Made by a program: the position numbers and the translations under genes. Below the pieces are notes generated by a model. The model saw only the letters and a list, made by a program, of their open reading frames with translations. It did no database searches and was not told the origin of the DNA. Source: JBDRRP01 sp964446485 (GTDB lineage: Bacteria; Desulfobacterota; Desulfobacteria; Desulfobacterales; JBDRRP01). Taken from it: a DNA stretch of 64,000 nt. Of the stretch, positions 1 to 9,137 are shown in pieces. How positions within the stretch are numbered: position 1 is the first letter of the stretch; each line of letters begins with the position of its first letter. The stretch covers positions 1 through 64,000 of the forward strand of contig CAYUOU010000014.1 in the NCBI GenBank assembly GCA_964446485.1, in the 5' to 3' direction.

Positions 1-20
1 TCGCGCTATCTGCCGCATAG

Positions 21-652
21 CAATACAGGTGCCAACCGTTATTTGCTGTCATAGATAAATTCCGAGCTTACGCAGGCCTATTCCCTGCGAAAAGAACTGA
101 TTATATTAGGTTCAGGACGGACGCTCGGCTTGAGGCCAGCGATGTCGAAATGCTACGCACCATGCTTACAGAGGCAAAAAAAACAACTGATAGGAAAATC
201 CTATTCATCACCCATTCACCGGGTGGAGACCCGCTTGCAGCAGAAAAGATCATAAAATTACTGTCTGAGTTTTCAGGGAAGGATTACTGGATCTTGGTTC
301 CAGGCGTCGCTAAATCCGCAGCGACAATGATTGCATTCGGTGCCAGCAAAATCATTTTGAACCCAACCTCAGAACTTGGCCCGATAGATCTTCAAGTGTA
401 TCAGGAGGGTAAAGGATTAATCTCAGCATTTTCCTTGATCCAAAAAAATCGAAATTACATGGTCGGCCAATTTATGGCTCAGATATTGCGGTTGTAGATA
501 AAAACCAACTTTTCAACATTCAATGCATAAACAGCACTGACGAAATCTGGCAAGTGATTACAGAATATCACCTCAGAATTCTCAGTCACATGAGGGCCAC
601 TGGCGCAGCTAAAATTCTTGAATCAGAACAAATTAGCCTTAAAGCGAGTTAA
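21..652 (+). pseudogene. Decayed SDH_sah-like serine proteinase gene, frame broken
   Basis: The frame is open from base 21 to the stop at 495-497, with the first ATG at 150. It encodes a piece resembling the SDH_sah (ClpP/crotonase-fold membrane-associated serine proteinase) family, with THSPGGDP, a central KSAATMIAFGA segment carrying the likely serine, and SELGPID. Coding-like sequence then continues in another frame from 413 to the stop at 650-652, ending in a peptide that includes HGRPIYGSDIAVVDK and EIWQVITEYHLRILSHM. The two frames overlap near an A7 run (442-448). Either a frameshift or a fusion of two gene fragments fits. The second half was not identified. The gene is very unlikely to make an active product. 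Confidence 0.5.
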
Positions 653-676
653 AGCCCTTCAAAATTGGAGGATGCC

Positions 677-823
677 GTGGATAAGAAAACACAGGTCAAA
701 TTGCTCAAAGACAAAAAAACCGTCAAAACACTTGATGAACAAATTAAACTTGTCAATAAATTCCCCCCCAAGACTGCGATTGTTCACAGAGACCGTGAAT
801 ATGAATGGAGGACAGCAAGCTAA
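677..823 (+). CDS. Small hypothetical protein, 48 aa, GTG start
   Basis: A short lysine-rich, cytosolic-looking protein beginning at GTG 677. It follows a strong Shine-Dalgarno GGAGG at 667-671 with 5-nt spacing. It lies just downstream of the broken SDH_sah-like gene and ends 18 bases before a perfect intrinsic terminator, so it may be the last gene of that former operon. No family is recognised and there is no signal peptide or membrane segment. The RBS and terminator support a real gene, but its size leaves doubt. Confidence 0.4.
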   Translation: MDKKTQVKLLKDKKTVKTLDEQIKLVNKFPPKTAIVHRDREYEWRTAS

Positions 824-841
824 CCAAGTTTATCATCCCGC

Positions 842-885
842 AATAGGAATGCCCTTGGTCTAAAAGCCAAGGGCATTCCTATTTT
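842..885 (+). terminator. Intrinsic terminator, 17-bp perfect stem
   Basis: Arms AATAGGAATGCCCTTGG (842-858) and its exact reverse complement (867-883) enclose an 8-nt loop and run into TTTTC. It ends transcription of the decayed left-hand operon. Because the stem is symmetrical it could also work on the minus strand. Confidence 0.85.
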
Positions 886-982
886 CTAACATACTAATTT
901 TATAACGTATTTGATCCAAATGACACTCAACCCGTTACCAAAAAAAGGGGTTACGGCATAAACCGCAGCCCCTTCATGGTTC

Positions 983-1057
983 TGGTAGGCGCGATTGGAT
1001 TTGAACCAACGACCTCTTCCGTGTCAGGGAAGCGCCTCCCCCCTGAGCTACGTTCCT
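983..1057 (-). tRNA. Degenerate tRNA-Val(GAC), probably a pseudo-tRNA
   Basis: The minus strand holds a 75-nt cloverleaf with anticodon GAC in loop CTGACAC, a perfect 5-bp anticodon stem (CTTCC/GGAAG), a T arm with GGTTCAAATCC and an encoded CCA end. The 5' half has decayed. The acceptor starts AGGAACG where CGCGCCT at the 3' end requires AGGCGCG, giving two mismatches, and the D stem GCTC/GAGG has one. An intact 3' half with an eroded 5' half is what a tRNA-integrating element leaves behind. The decayed genes on its left and the vapBC pair on its right fit a former island boundary. Confidence 0.6.
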
Positions 1058-1221
1058 GAAAACGTGGCGTTTGATCCCCTTTCTTACGAATTCACGGTAG
1101 CGCTGGTGCGCCGGTTCAATCTTTTTTCCAAACCGGCGCGGCACCTCACCAGCGTTTTGCCATTCCTGGTCGTGGATGCCCACCTCTGCCATGGACGCCC
1201 ATGAAAAAAACGATGAGCGGA

Positions 1222-1272
1222 TACACCATGGTTGACAAATTACACCATGGTAGCTATTGGTTTTCCAGGAGG
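1222..1272 (+). promoter_or_regulatory. vapBC promoter with repeated palindromic operator
   Basis: TACACCATGGT occurs twice, at 1222-1232 and 1241-1251, each containing the palindrome ACCATGGT. The copies flank TTGACA (1232-1237), and a weak -10 TATTGG lies 17 nt downstream (1255-1260). AGGAGG at 1267-1272 is the RBS for vapB. Paired palindromes over a promoter are typical of VapBC autorepression. The operator role is inferred. Confidence 0.6.
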
Positions 1273-1278
1273 GATTGA

Positions 1279-1551
1279 ATGGCACTCAACATAAAGAACC
1301 CGGAAGTGGAACAACTCGCTGCGGATATCGCCGCCACAGCGGGAGAAACCAAAACAGAAGCGATCCGTCGTGCCTTGCTGGAGAGAAAGCAGCGCCTGGC
1401 ATTCCGCACCGATGGAAAAGACAAATACCTGAAACTGCTGGAATTTCTGGAACACGAGGTCTGGTGCCAGATTCCGAAGGAGATGCTCGGCGTCCCGATG
1501 TCAGAAGCAGAGCATGATCAGATCCTCGGTTTTGGAAGCGAGGGCATATGA
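1279..1551 (+). CDS. vapB: VapB-type antitoxin (Rv0623/PSK family)
   Basis: A 90-residue antitoxin predicted to bind and neutralise the VapC RNase encoded next and to repress its own promoter. The N-terminal half (ALNIKNPEVEQLAADIAA...KTEAIRRALLER) matches the ribbon-helix-helix domain of the PSK-operon/Rv0623 family. The C-terminal tail would wrap the toxin. The ATG follows AGGAGG with 6-nt spacing, and the stop overlaps the vapC start as ATGA, implying translational coupling. Length is normal for the family. Confidence 0.88.
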   Translation: MALNIKNPEVEQLAADIAATAGETKTEAIRRALLERKQRLAFRTDGKDKYLKLLEFLEHEVWCQIPKEMLGVPMSEAEHDQILGFGSEGI

Positions 1552-1934
1552 TCGTCGACACTTCCGCGATCATCGCCGTGGTGTTCAAGGAGCCCGGTTT
1601 CGAAGAATTGATCCAAAAACTGGGGCGATCCCAAACCGTTGGGGTTGGTACGCCGACGCTTGCCGAAACCGGTGTCGTTCTTACCGCCAGGCTCGGTGAC
1701 GGGGCCGGCGCGATGCTTGAACGCTTCATCCGTGAAATCGGTGGCGTTGAAATTCCGTTCGGTGAGGATCACTGGCGGGAAGCCTGCGGTGCCTACCGCA
1801 GATACGGGCGCGGAAGACATCCGGCACACCTGAATTTCGGAGACTGTCTCACTTACGCCGTCGCCAAATCGGCCGGCCAACCCCTGCTGTTCGTGGGCAA
1901 CGATTTCTCCCAAACGGATTTAGAGCCTGCCTGA
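1548..1934 (+). CDS. vapC: VapC-type PIN-domain ribonuclease toxin
   Basis: A 128-residue PIN-domain endoribonuclease, which in this family cleaves tRNA or rRNA when freed from VapB. It starts MIVDTSAI, giving the first catalytic Asp at residue 4. It continues with LAETGVVL (conserved Glu), NFGDCLTYA (second Asp) and LLFVGNDF (third acidic site). All four acidic positions of the metal site are present, so the toxin looks intact. The start overlaps the vapB stop by 4 bases. Confidence 0.9.
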   Translation: MIVDTSAIIAVVFKEPGFEELIQKLGRSQTVGVGTPTLAETGVVLTARLGDGAGAMLERFIREIGGVEIPFGEDHWREACGAYRRYGRGRHPAHLNFGDCLTYAVAKSAGQPLLFVGNDFSQTDLEPA

Positions 1935-1971
1935 TTCTGAACCGGGACGGGGTCGCCTTCCCGGAACCCAT

Positions 1972-2532
1972 TCAATCGCCCCAGCCTTCCGTGGGCGCCA
2001 GCTCTCTCTGAATTCGAACCATCCAATCCGCCATCCGAAGGTCCTCCACATGCAGGTAAGCTGACGTATAGGGCTTGAGATCCACGACCGGACTGCCGTC
2101 AACGGCCTCCAGACCCCGGACCTCAAGAACGTTTCCCTTCCTGGCCACCAGCGGCACCGCCGTCACCAGCACCGGGTTGGGGCGGGCCGGGCTGCACGTG
2201 GCGAAGATGCCTTTTTCCGGCAGATCCTTGCGCCCCATCGGATGGACCCGCCTCAGCTCCCGCCGCTCCGGCGGCAGGAGGTGCGGCCAATACAAAACGA
2301 GGACGTGGGAGAAGTCTTCTATCCCTTCCAGTAGATCTTCCCACTTCGGGAAGATCTCGATCCGGCAGGTAAGGGCCTTCACCCGCAGGTGATGGGCGCG
2401 GATGGCGTCCATGCGTTCGGTGAGGGTGAGGTCCTGTTCGTCGGCGCGCAGCATGGGCGCCTTGATGTCGCTCTTCACGACGCCGACCGGTGCCAGTTGC
2501 ATCGCCGGAAGGGTGTTCGCGTCGGTAACCAT
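1972..2532 (-). CDS. TrmO/TsaA-family SAM-dependent methyltransferase-like protein
   Basis: A 186-residue protein of the YaeB/TrmO (UPF0066) family. TrmO uses SAM to methylate N6 of t6A37 in certain tRNAs. The beta-barrel core is visible: IEIFPKWEDLLEGIEDFSHVLVLYWPH, then GIFATCSPARPNPV, the SAM-site loop. The usual RSPxRPNPIG motif is altered to CSPARPNPVL, so the substrate may differ from tRNA. It is the last gene of the block C metal/tetrapyrrole operon. That position, together with the altered motif, suggests a specialised paralogue rather than housekeeping trmO. The 229 bases separating it from cobM show no clear gene or riboswitch. Confidence 0.7.
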   Translation of the reverse strand: MVTDANTLPAMQLAPVGVVKSDIKAPMLRADEQDLTLTERMDAIRAHHLRVKALTCRIEIFPKWEDLLEGIEDFSHVLVLYWPHLLPPERRELRRVHPMGRKDLPEKGIFATCSPARPNPVLVTAVPLVARKGNVLEVRGLEAVDGSPVVDLKPYTSAYLHVEDLRMADWMVRIQRELAPTEGWGD

Positions 2533-2761
2533 GGTCGTCTCTTACCTCGATCGGCAGGCTGAGATGCCCGCCAACACCGATAACAGGGCGTTGAGCGGCG
2601 CCCCGGCGGCGTCATTGGTGTCGCCCGGGTGATGGGTGGTTATCCACCCCAGTCAGGGAAAACCTTTGTCCTGCAGCCGCGCGCCGGGACGATCGTTTGT
2701 GCAACGACGGTTACGGCCGGCGCCATACGGCTGAGAGCGGCACACCCAGGACCGGAGGTCG

Positions 2762-3547
2762 TTATTCGCCGGTCGCCCGGCGCTCGCTGTGGGAAAAGGC
2801 CTTATCGTAGAGCCTGGAGCGCAGCGGCGCCGTTTTCATCCGCTCGTCGATGCCCGGCCCCACCAGCACCAGGGCATGCCGGTCGATGCCCGCGCTTTTC
2901 ACGAATGCGGCCAGTTTGGCGATCGGCATGATGCGGATCGCCTCCTCGGGGTGGCTCACCTTGTAGGCCACCGCACAGGCTGTCTGCGGGCCGTAGGCCT
3001 CGGCCAGGATGGCGGCCACCCGGTCGATCCGGGCCATACTGAGATAGACGGCCATGGATGAGCGGTGGGCGGCCAGGCCGGCCAGGGCTTCGCTCTCCGG
3101 CACCGGGGTGCGGCCGGCCAGGCGGGTGACGATGAAGGTCTGGGTGGTCTCGGGCAGGGTAAACTCCATTTCCATGGCCGCGGCGGCGGCAAAGGCGGCG
3201 GTGACGCCGGGGGTGACCGTGAACGGTATGCCCCGCTCGCGAAGCGCCGCCATCTGCTCATGGATCGCCCCGTACAGACTCGGGTCCCCGGACTGCAGCC
3301 GCACCACCCGCTCGCCTCGGTGATAAGCATCGGCCATGAAGGCCACCATCTCATCCAGGTTCATGTCGGCGCTGGTGATCCGCCTGGCTTCCGGCCGTGC
3401 CCAGACGAGTACAGCCTCGGGCACGAGGGATCCGGCATAAAGCACCAGATCGGCCCGTGCGAGCGCCTGCTGCCCCCGGACGGTGATCAGATCGGCGGCG
3501 CCGGGACCGGCCCCGCAGAAAACGATGGGATGGGTTTCGATGGTCAT
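2762..3547 (-). CDS. cobM: Precorrin-4/cobalt-precorrin-4 C11-methyltransferase
   Basis: A 261-residue tetrapyrrole methylase of the CobM/CbiF type, which methylates C-11 of the corrin ring precursor using SAM. Family landmarks are the N-terminal GAGPGAADLITVRG, the RLQSGDPSLYG loop and TVTPGVTAAFAAAA, all SAM-pocket elements, with YLSMARID further on. Length matches the family. GAGG precedes the ATG. No other corrin-ring enzyme except the CobN-type chelatase set is present here, so this gene sits apart from a full cobalamin pathway. That makes a role in modifying an imported tetrapyrrole as likely as de novo synthesis. Confidence 0.88.
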   Translation of the reverse strand: MTIETHPIVFCGAGPGAADLITVRGQQALARADLVLYAGSLVPEAVLVWARPEARRITSADMNLDEMVAFMADAYHRGERVVRLQSGDPSLYGAIHEQMAALRERGIPFTVTPGVTAAFAAAAAMEMEFTLPETTQTFIVTRLAGRTPVPESEALAGLAAHRSSMAVYLSMARIDRVAAILAEAYGPQTACAVAYKVSHPEEAIRIMPIAKLAAFVKSAGIDRHALVLVGPGIDERMKTAPLRSRLYDKAFSHSERRATGE

Positions 3548-3581
3548 GGATTGTTCGCCTCATTTTCACTTCGTTTTGGCT

Positions 3582-4496
3582 TCAATTGAAAAATGCCAGC
3601 ACCAGTGCCAGCGCGATGGCCCGGGCCAGCAGGGAGAGTGCCGTCGTGATGGAGATGATATGTGCCCCGAGACGCCAGCCGAATACGGAGACGTACCGGG
3701 GCAGGGCCCCCCGCAGACGGATCATCGGCACCATGAGAAAACTGCCGGCCAGGAGCGCGACGATGGCATGGTATTCCGTCACGACGTGCTGCCGCAGAAG
3801 CGAAGCCATCGCCGCGATGCCGGCCAGGGGGCTCACGATGTAAACGCTGACCGGTGCGATGATCACCGGCGGCAGATCCAGAACGGCTGCAGCCGGCGCG
3901 ACAATCCCGGTGACGGCATCCATCACGCCGCTTCCGATAAGCAGTTGCACGGCCAGCGTCACCGCCAGAAGCAATGCCGCCATCCGAGCGAACAGCCGCC
4001 ACCGGGACCGGAAGGCCGCGCGGATCGCGGCTTCCGGCGAAACGGGCACGCCCCCGGCACCGCCGGTATCGGCGCCGTTATCACTTCCCGGCGGTGCCTG
4101 CCGCCCACGGCCGACCACATACCCCAGTTTCAACAGTCCGGCCAGCCAAAACGTGGACATGTAGATCAAACATAACCGAAGCCCCAGCAGCGGGAGCACC
4201 ACCGGAAGCTGGTAGGTGAGGGTCTCCTTGAAATGGATCGGCACCGTGTTGAATACCGCACCGAGAATCAGCTCGCCGTCCGTAATAGTCTTTTCCGCGT
4301 GATGCCGGATCAGCATGGCATTGGCACCCACGAGCGAGCCGAACGCCGCCAGGAAGGCCGGTAGGCATTGCGGCGGAAGATGCGCCATGCGGGCCAGGGG
4401 CCGGCCCACCAACGCCACCTTGCCCATGAGCCCCAGCCGGACCAGCACATCGACGCCGAACAGTCCGAGGAACATCGCCGGAAGAACGCTCTTCAA
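3582..4496 (-). CDS. Gate-domain (nucleoside-recognition) integral membrane protein
   Basis: About 304 residues with roughly eight hydrophobic segments and two Gate-type repeats (GSLVGANAMLIRHHAEK... and APVSVYIVSPLAGIAAMASLLRQ), as in 'nucleoside recognition' membrane proteins. Substrate is not known. Such proteins recur in metal and cobalamin clusters, so a role in metal or cofactor movement is inferred. The start is uncertain: TTG at 4496 opens the frame after an in-frame TGA, and the first ATG is seven codons later. No good Shine-Dalgarno is seen. It lies 44 bases after the ATPase gene, in the same operon. Confidence 0.65.
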   Translation of the reverse strand: MKSVLPAMFLGLFGVDVLVRLGLMGKVALVGRPLARMAHLPPQCLPAFLAAFGSLVGANAMLIRHHAEKTITDGELILGAVFNTVPIHFKETLTYQLPVVLPLLGLRLCLIYMSTFWLAGLLKLGYVVGRGRQAPPGSDNGADTGGAGGVPVSPEAAIRAAFRSRWRLFARMAALLLAVTLAVQLLIGSGVMDAVTGIVAPAAAVLDLPPVIIAPVSVYIVSPLAGIAAMASLLRQHVVTEYHAIVALLAGSFLMVPMIRLRGALPRYVSVFGWRLGAHIISITTALSLLARAIALALVLAFFN

Positions 4497-4540
4497 CTGA
4501 AGCAGCGTACCGATTCATGCCGATCCAAGGATTTCCATAT

Positions 4541-5341
4541 TCACGCCCCCCCTGCTCCATCCCCACCGCTGCCTGTCGACACCTTCAGGGGCACGAGGTG
4601 AGGCCGGCCCGTGTCGCGGTTGATCCTCGCGTCCACTCCGAACACCCGCCGGATGTTTTCGGCAACCAGAACCGTTTCGGGCGGGCCGCTGGCGTATACC
4701 TCCCCTTGCCGGAGGAACATGAGATGATCGGCGTACTTTGCCGCCAGGTTGATGTCGTGGATGGCCATGATCACGGACACCTGTTTCTGCGCCACAACGA
4801 CGGCGACATGGTCGAGGACGCTCAACTGGTGTCTTAGGTCCAGATTGCTGGTGGGTTCGTCCAGAATCAGAAACCGCGGCTCCTGTACCAGCGCACGGGC
4901 AATGAGCGTGCGCTGCTGCTCCCCCCCGGACAGTTCACTGAACATGCGGGTGGCCAGATGCTCCAGATCCATCTGTGCCAACGTTTCGTAAACCCGGCGG
5001 CGCTGCCCCGGGGTGACGCGCCAGCCGATAAACGGGCAGCGGCCCAAAAGCACGGTCTCTAAAACCGTCGCCGGGAAGGTATGGTGCGAGGTCTGGGGAA
5101 CATATCCGAAAATCCGGGCGATCTGCCGCAGCGACAGATCGTTGATGTCTTTGCCGTCCACCGTGACCGTGTTCCGTGGAGGTGCCAGGAGCCGGTTCAA
5201 ACATTTAAGCAGCGTGCTCTTGCCGGCGCCGTTGGGGCCCACAAGTCCGACCGTCTTCCCCGGGGGCACCCGGACGTCGATGCCGTTGAGCACCCGGCGC
5301 GGGCCGTAGCCGTAGACCAGACCGGTGACATGAAGGGTCAC
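4541..5341 (-). CDS. FecE/BtuD-type ABC transporter ATPase
   Basis: A 266-residue ATPase energising the permease encoded upstream (5338-6414), for import of a siderophore-, corrinoid- or metal-chelate-type substrate. Walker A is GPNGAGKST, the Q-loop lies in YVPQTSHHTF, the signature is LSGGEQQR and Walker B is FLILDEPTSNLD with an H-loop in MAIHDINLA. The GTG start at 5341-5339 overlaps the permease stop as GTGA. A longer open frame upstream is only a shadow of the permease gene. The C-terminal glycine-rich tail is unremarkable. Confidence 0.87.
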   Translation of the reverse strand: MTLHVTGLVYGYGPRRVLNGIDVRVPPGKTVGLVGPNGAGKSTLLKCLNRLLAPPRNTVTVDGKDINDLSLRQIARIFGYVPQTSHHTFPATVLETVLLGRCPFIGWRVTPGQRRRVYETLAQMDLEHLATRMFSELSGGEQQRTLIARALVQEPRFLILDEPTSNLDLRHQLSVLDHVAVVVAQKQVSVIMAIHDINLAAKYADHLMFLRQGEVYASGPPETVLVAENIRRVFGVDARINRDTGRPHLVPLKVSTGSGGDGAGGA

Positions 5342-6414
5342 TGGAAATACCGCCTTCTCCGGGTGATCAGCAGATACAGGAACATGGGCACGCCGATATA
5401 GGCGGTGACGATACCCACCGGCATCTCCGAAGGGGAGAACACGGTGCGGCCGAGAGTATCGGCCAGCAACAGCAGCAAGGCCCCGAGGATTGCCGCCATG
5501 GGGAACAGGTGGCGGTGATCGCTGCCGATCATCATCCGGGCGATATGAGGCGCCACCAGGCAGATGAAGCCGATGATACCGGTAAAGCAGATGATGGTGG
5601 CCGTGATCAGGCTGGCCAGGGCCATGATGACCTTTCTCACCCATGCGGCGTCGATGCCCAGACTCGTTGCGACTTCGTCGCCGGCGGCCAGGGCATTGAG
5701 GGCCCAGGCCTGCCAGAGCATCACCGGCAGGCAAAGCAGCAGCACGGCAGCAACGATGGCCAGGTTTGCCCACGTGGCTGAGGCCAGGCTGCCGAACAGC
5801 CAGAACACGACTCCCTGGAGCTGGTGCTCGGTCGCCACGTATTGCAGCATGGAGGTGGATGCGGAAAATAGGTACATGAGGGCGACGCCGCCCAAAATGA
5901 GCGTTTCCGGGTTCATCCCCCGCAGGCGGGCGACGCCGTAGACCAGCGCGGCGGCCAACATGGCGAAGCAAAAGGCATTGCCGATGATCAAGTACTGCCC
6001 CGCCGGCATTACCCCCACGCCCAGCACCATGGCAAGTGCCGCGCCAAATCCGGCCCCCGAAGAAATCCCGATGGTAAAGGGGCTCACCAGCGGATTTCGT
6101 AGGATGCCCTGCATGGCGGCCCCTGAAACGGCAAACCCGGCCCCGGCGATCATGGCCATGGCGACCCTGGGCAGCCGCAGGCCCCAGACAATGGTCTCCG
6201 TGAGCCGGCTGACAGTGACTCCGCTGGCCGGCAGCAGCCGTGCCAAAACCGCATCGAGCACGTCACGGGCGGTGATGGTGGCCGAGCCCATGGATGCGGC
6301 GAGCAGTGCGGCAACGGCCAGCAGGGCCAGGCAAACCACAACAAGCAGCAGTTTCACCCGCCCGGCGGACCGGTCCGCCCTACCCAGGCGTTCTATGGCG
6401 TCGGTGGTCTGCAA
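5338..6414 (-). CDS. FecCD/BtuC-type ABC transporter permease
   Basis: A 358-residue FecCD-family permease with about ten membrane spans. Family motifs are RLPRVAMAMIAGAGFAVSGA, GILRNPLVSPFTIGISSGAG, the cytoplasmic coupling loop GDEVATSLGID and GFICLVAPHIARMMIGSDHR. It forms an importer with the ATPase at 4541-5341 and the binding protein at 6458-7567. The frame begins with TTG at 6414, preceded by in-frame CTG, and no strong RBS is seen, so the exact start is soft. It is one of two FecCD permeases in the block C operon. Confidence 0.87.
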   Translation of the reverse strand: MQTTDAIERLGRADRSAGRVKLLLVVVCLALLAVAALLAASMGSATITARDVLDAVLARLLPASGVTVSRLTETIVWGLRLPRVAMAMIAGAGFAVSGAAMQGILRNPLVSPFTIGISSGAGFGAALAMVLGVGVMPAGQYLIIGNAFCFAMLAAALVYGVARLRGMNPETLILGGVALMYLFSASTSMLQYVATEHQLQGVVFWLFGSLASATWANLAIVAAVLLLCLPVMLWQAWALNALAAGDEVATSLGIDAAWVRKVIMALASLITATIICFTGIIGFICLVAPHIARMMIGSDHRHLFPMAAILGALLLLLADTLGRTVFSPSEMPVGIVTAYIGVPMFLYLLITRRRRYFQ

Positions 6415-6457
6415 TGTCAGTACCCGTTACTCCGGCTCGGGGCCGGCCGTGAGCGGT

Positions 6458-7567
6458 TCACTGCGAATAGGTGAAGACGCCGCTGTAGGGCAGTCCGCAC
6501 CACTGTTCGTAATACTCCCCAGCGATCCGTTCGGGGTCAATGTCGCCCAACCGATCCGGGTAAAGGAATTTGGCGATGTGGGCAAGGGCGATCACCGCGG
6601 CGGGTCCCTCTTTGAGTTCCTGGGAGATGAGCAGCACTCGGCGGTCTTTCACCGCACGCGTCTCCCTGAGCGCCGCGTTGTCCACCAGCCGCCGGTAAAT
6701 GGCCTGTAAGTTCGCCGCGGCGACCGCCGCATCGGCGTTGTAGCCGCTGACGCGTTTTCCCTGGACACTGCCGATCACCACCTGGGGGTTCTGCTCGGCG
6801 AGCCACTCCCCGCTCACCACCGTATTCTCCCGGGGCAGCGCCGCTCCGATATTGATGCCGCCCGCCGCTTTGACGAGGGCGTGATCCGCAGAGGCGCGGT
6901 TCTTGGTACTGAACACCCCTTTGGGCAGATTGGTGTAGACGAAGGCGTAATGAAATACGCTGGGACGGTCCTGCGGGGCCACCGGGGCCAGCGCGGCGGC
7001 GATGCGGCGCTCATGGCCCCGATACCACCGGATCAGGGCTTCGGCCTGCGGCAGCCTGCCGAACAGCCGCCCCAGCGTCCGGATATCCTCATCCATGGTT
7101 CGCAGATCGTTGCAGTCGAGATAGATCCATTTGGCTCCGATTGCAGCCAGTTTGGTTTCGTCGGCGGTAAGGTTCGAATTCCGGTAGAGCAGGATCAATT
7201 GCGGCGCCAGTTCGGCTAGCCGCTCGTAGTTCAAGTTGGTGAACCGAAAGCCCGGCTTGTGCCGGAGTTCCGGCCAGAACCGGGGGGTATTGATAATATG
7301 GGCAGTCACCCCCACTACCACGGCGTCCATATCTACGCCGATGGCCCTGAGAATGGCCGCCGAGGACGTGTTGATGGTGACCACGCGTTTCAGCGGCAGG
7401 GGCACCGCGACCTGACGCCCCTGAGCGTCGTTAACGACAACGCGCCCGGCCGAGGCGGCGACGGCCCACAACAGACAGTGCAGCAAGAAGATTAGCGTCA
7501 AGCACCATCGGCGAGGAGCGACACACTGCCGGCCGGGAAAAATCGCGAAAGCCGCGGCCGTGCGCAT
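6458..7567 (-). CDS. Periplasmic binding protein, FecB/BtuF type
   Basis: A 369-residue exported class III binding protein (PF01497). It has an N-terminal signal segment around residues 22-41, then VVVNDAQGRQVAVPLPLKRVV, the usual first strand of the family, and a C-terminal lobe with VSGYNADAAVAAANLQ. It should deliver its ligand to the 5338-6414 permease. The ATG at 7567 shares one base with the stop of the ABC-2 permease gene. The ligand is unknown. It is divergent from the tandem binding proteins at 19758-21861, suggesting a different ligand form. Confidence 0.82.
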   Translation of the reverse strand: MRTAAAFAIFPGRQCVAPRRWCLTLIFLLHCLLWAVAASAGRVVVNDAQGRQVAVPLPLKRVVTINTSSAAILRAIGVDMDAVVVGVTAHIINTPRFWPELRHKPGFRFTNLNYERLAELAPQLILLYRNSNLTADETKLAAIGAKWIYLDCNDLRTMDEDIRTLGRLFGRLPQAEALIRWYRGHERRIAAALAPVAPQDRPSVFHYAFVYTNLPKGVFSTKNRASADHALVKAAGGINIGAALPRENTVVSGEWLAEQNPQVVIGSVQGKRVSGYNADAAVAAANLQAIYRRLVDNAALRETRAVKDRRVLLISQELKEGPAAVIALAHIAKFLYPDRLGDIDPERIAGEYYEQWCGLPYSGVFTYSQ

Positions 7568-8300
7568 CAGTCCCTCGCCCGTCGGACCGTTGCCATGGCA
7601 AAACAGACGGCGGCGATGCCGCAGGCGGCCAGGATCAGATACCGGTACAGGTCCGGCGTGCCTCCGAAGGCGGCCGTGCGGGCGGCCGCGGCGGCATGGG
7701 TCAGCGGCAGGAGCCGAAGCACCGCCTGACCCCACGCCGGCAGGTGCTCGATGGGAAAGAACGTGCCCCCCAGAAACGCCATGGGCGTAATGATGAAGCT
7801 GGTGAGCAGGGTCTGGTCAGCATGGGACTTCACCAGCATGGCCAGGCCCACCGCCAGCGAGGCGAACACAAAACTGTTCAGGAGCAGGGCCAGCCAGAAC
7901 AACAGGTTGTAGGAAAGGGATACGCCGAACAACAGTCCCAGCACGATGATGACACCGGTGGCCAGCAAGGCCCGGGTCATGCCGGCGAGGACTTCACCGA
8001 AGACGTAGGCGGCGCGGCTGATGGGGGCCGCCTGGAACTCCTCGAAAATGTGCCAGTAGAACCGTGCGATGTTGATCTCGCTGCTGATGGCGAAGGCCTG
8101 GGTCATGCTGGCCATGGCCGCCAGGCCGGGTATGAGAAATTCAGTGTAGGCGTATCCGTCGACATTGATGTGCTTTCCCATGGCGTAGCCGAAGGCGATG
8201 AGATAGAGCAACGGCGAGACCGACCAGGCGCTGATCAGTCTCGACAACCGCCGGCGCAGAATCAACATTTCCCTCAGATAGACAGCAGTCCAGCCCCGCA

Positions 8301-8304
<4 letters not shown>
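7567..8304 (-). CDS. ABC-2 type transporter permease
   Basis: A 245-residue ABC-2 membrane subunit with six hydrophobic segments and the family motif region LLTSFIITPMAFLGGTFFPIEHLPAW. It pairs with the ATPase encoded immediately upstream, whose stop overlaps its ATG as ATGA. ABC-2 systems are normally exporters (drug, polysaccharide or lipid). Placed between chelatase and importer genes, this one may move a metal, a tetrapyrrole product or a chelator outward, but that is inference. It starts MMRGW at 8304 or one codon later. Confidence 0.85.

Positions 8305-9133
<829 letters not shown>

Positions 9134-9137
<4 letters not shown>

Noticed and set aside
2533..2761. Possible cobalamin riboswitch between cobM and the TrmO-like gene
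   Set aside because: The 229-base gap is GC-rich and structured-looking, but I could not find the conserved cobalamin riboswitch core on either strand.
4081..4566. Long open frames overlapping the gate-domain protein
   Set aside because: Out-of-frame shadow with Arg/Pro/Gly-rich text, typical of GC-rich antisense or shifted frames. The hydrophobic frame is the real gene.
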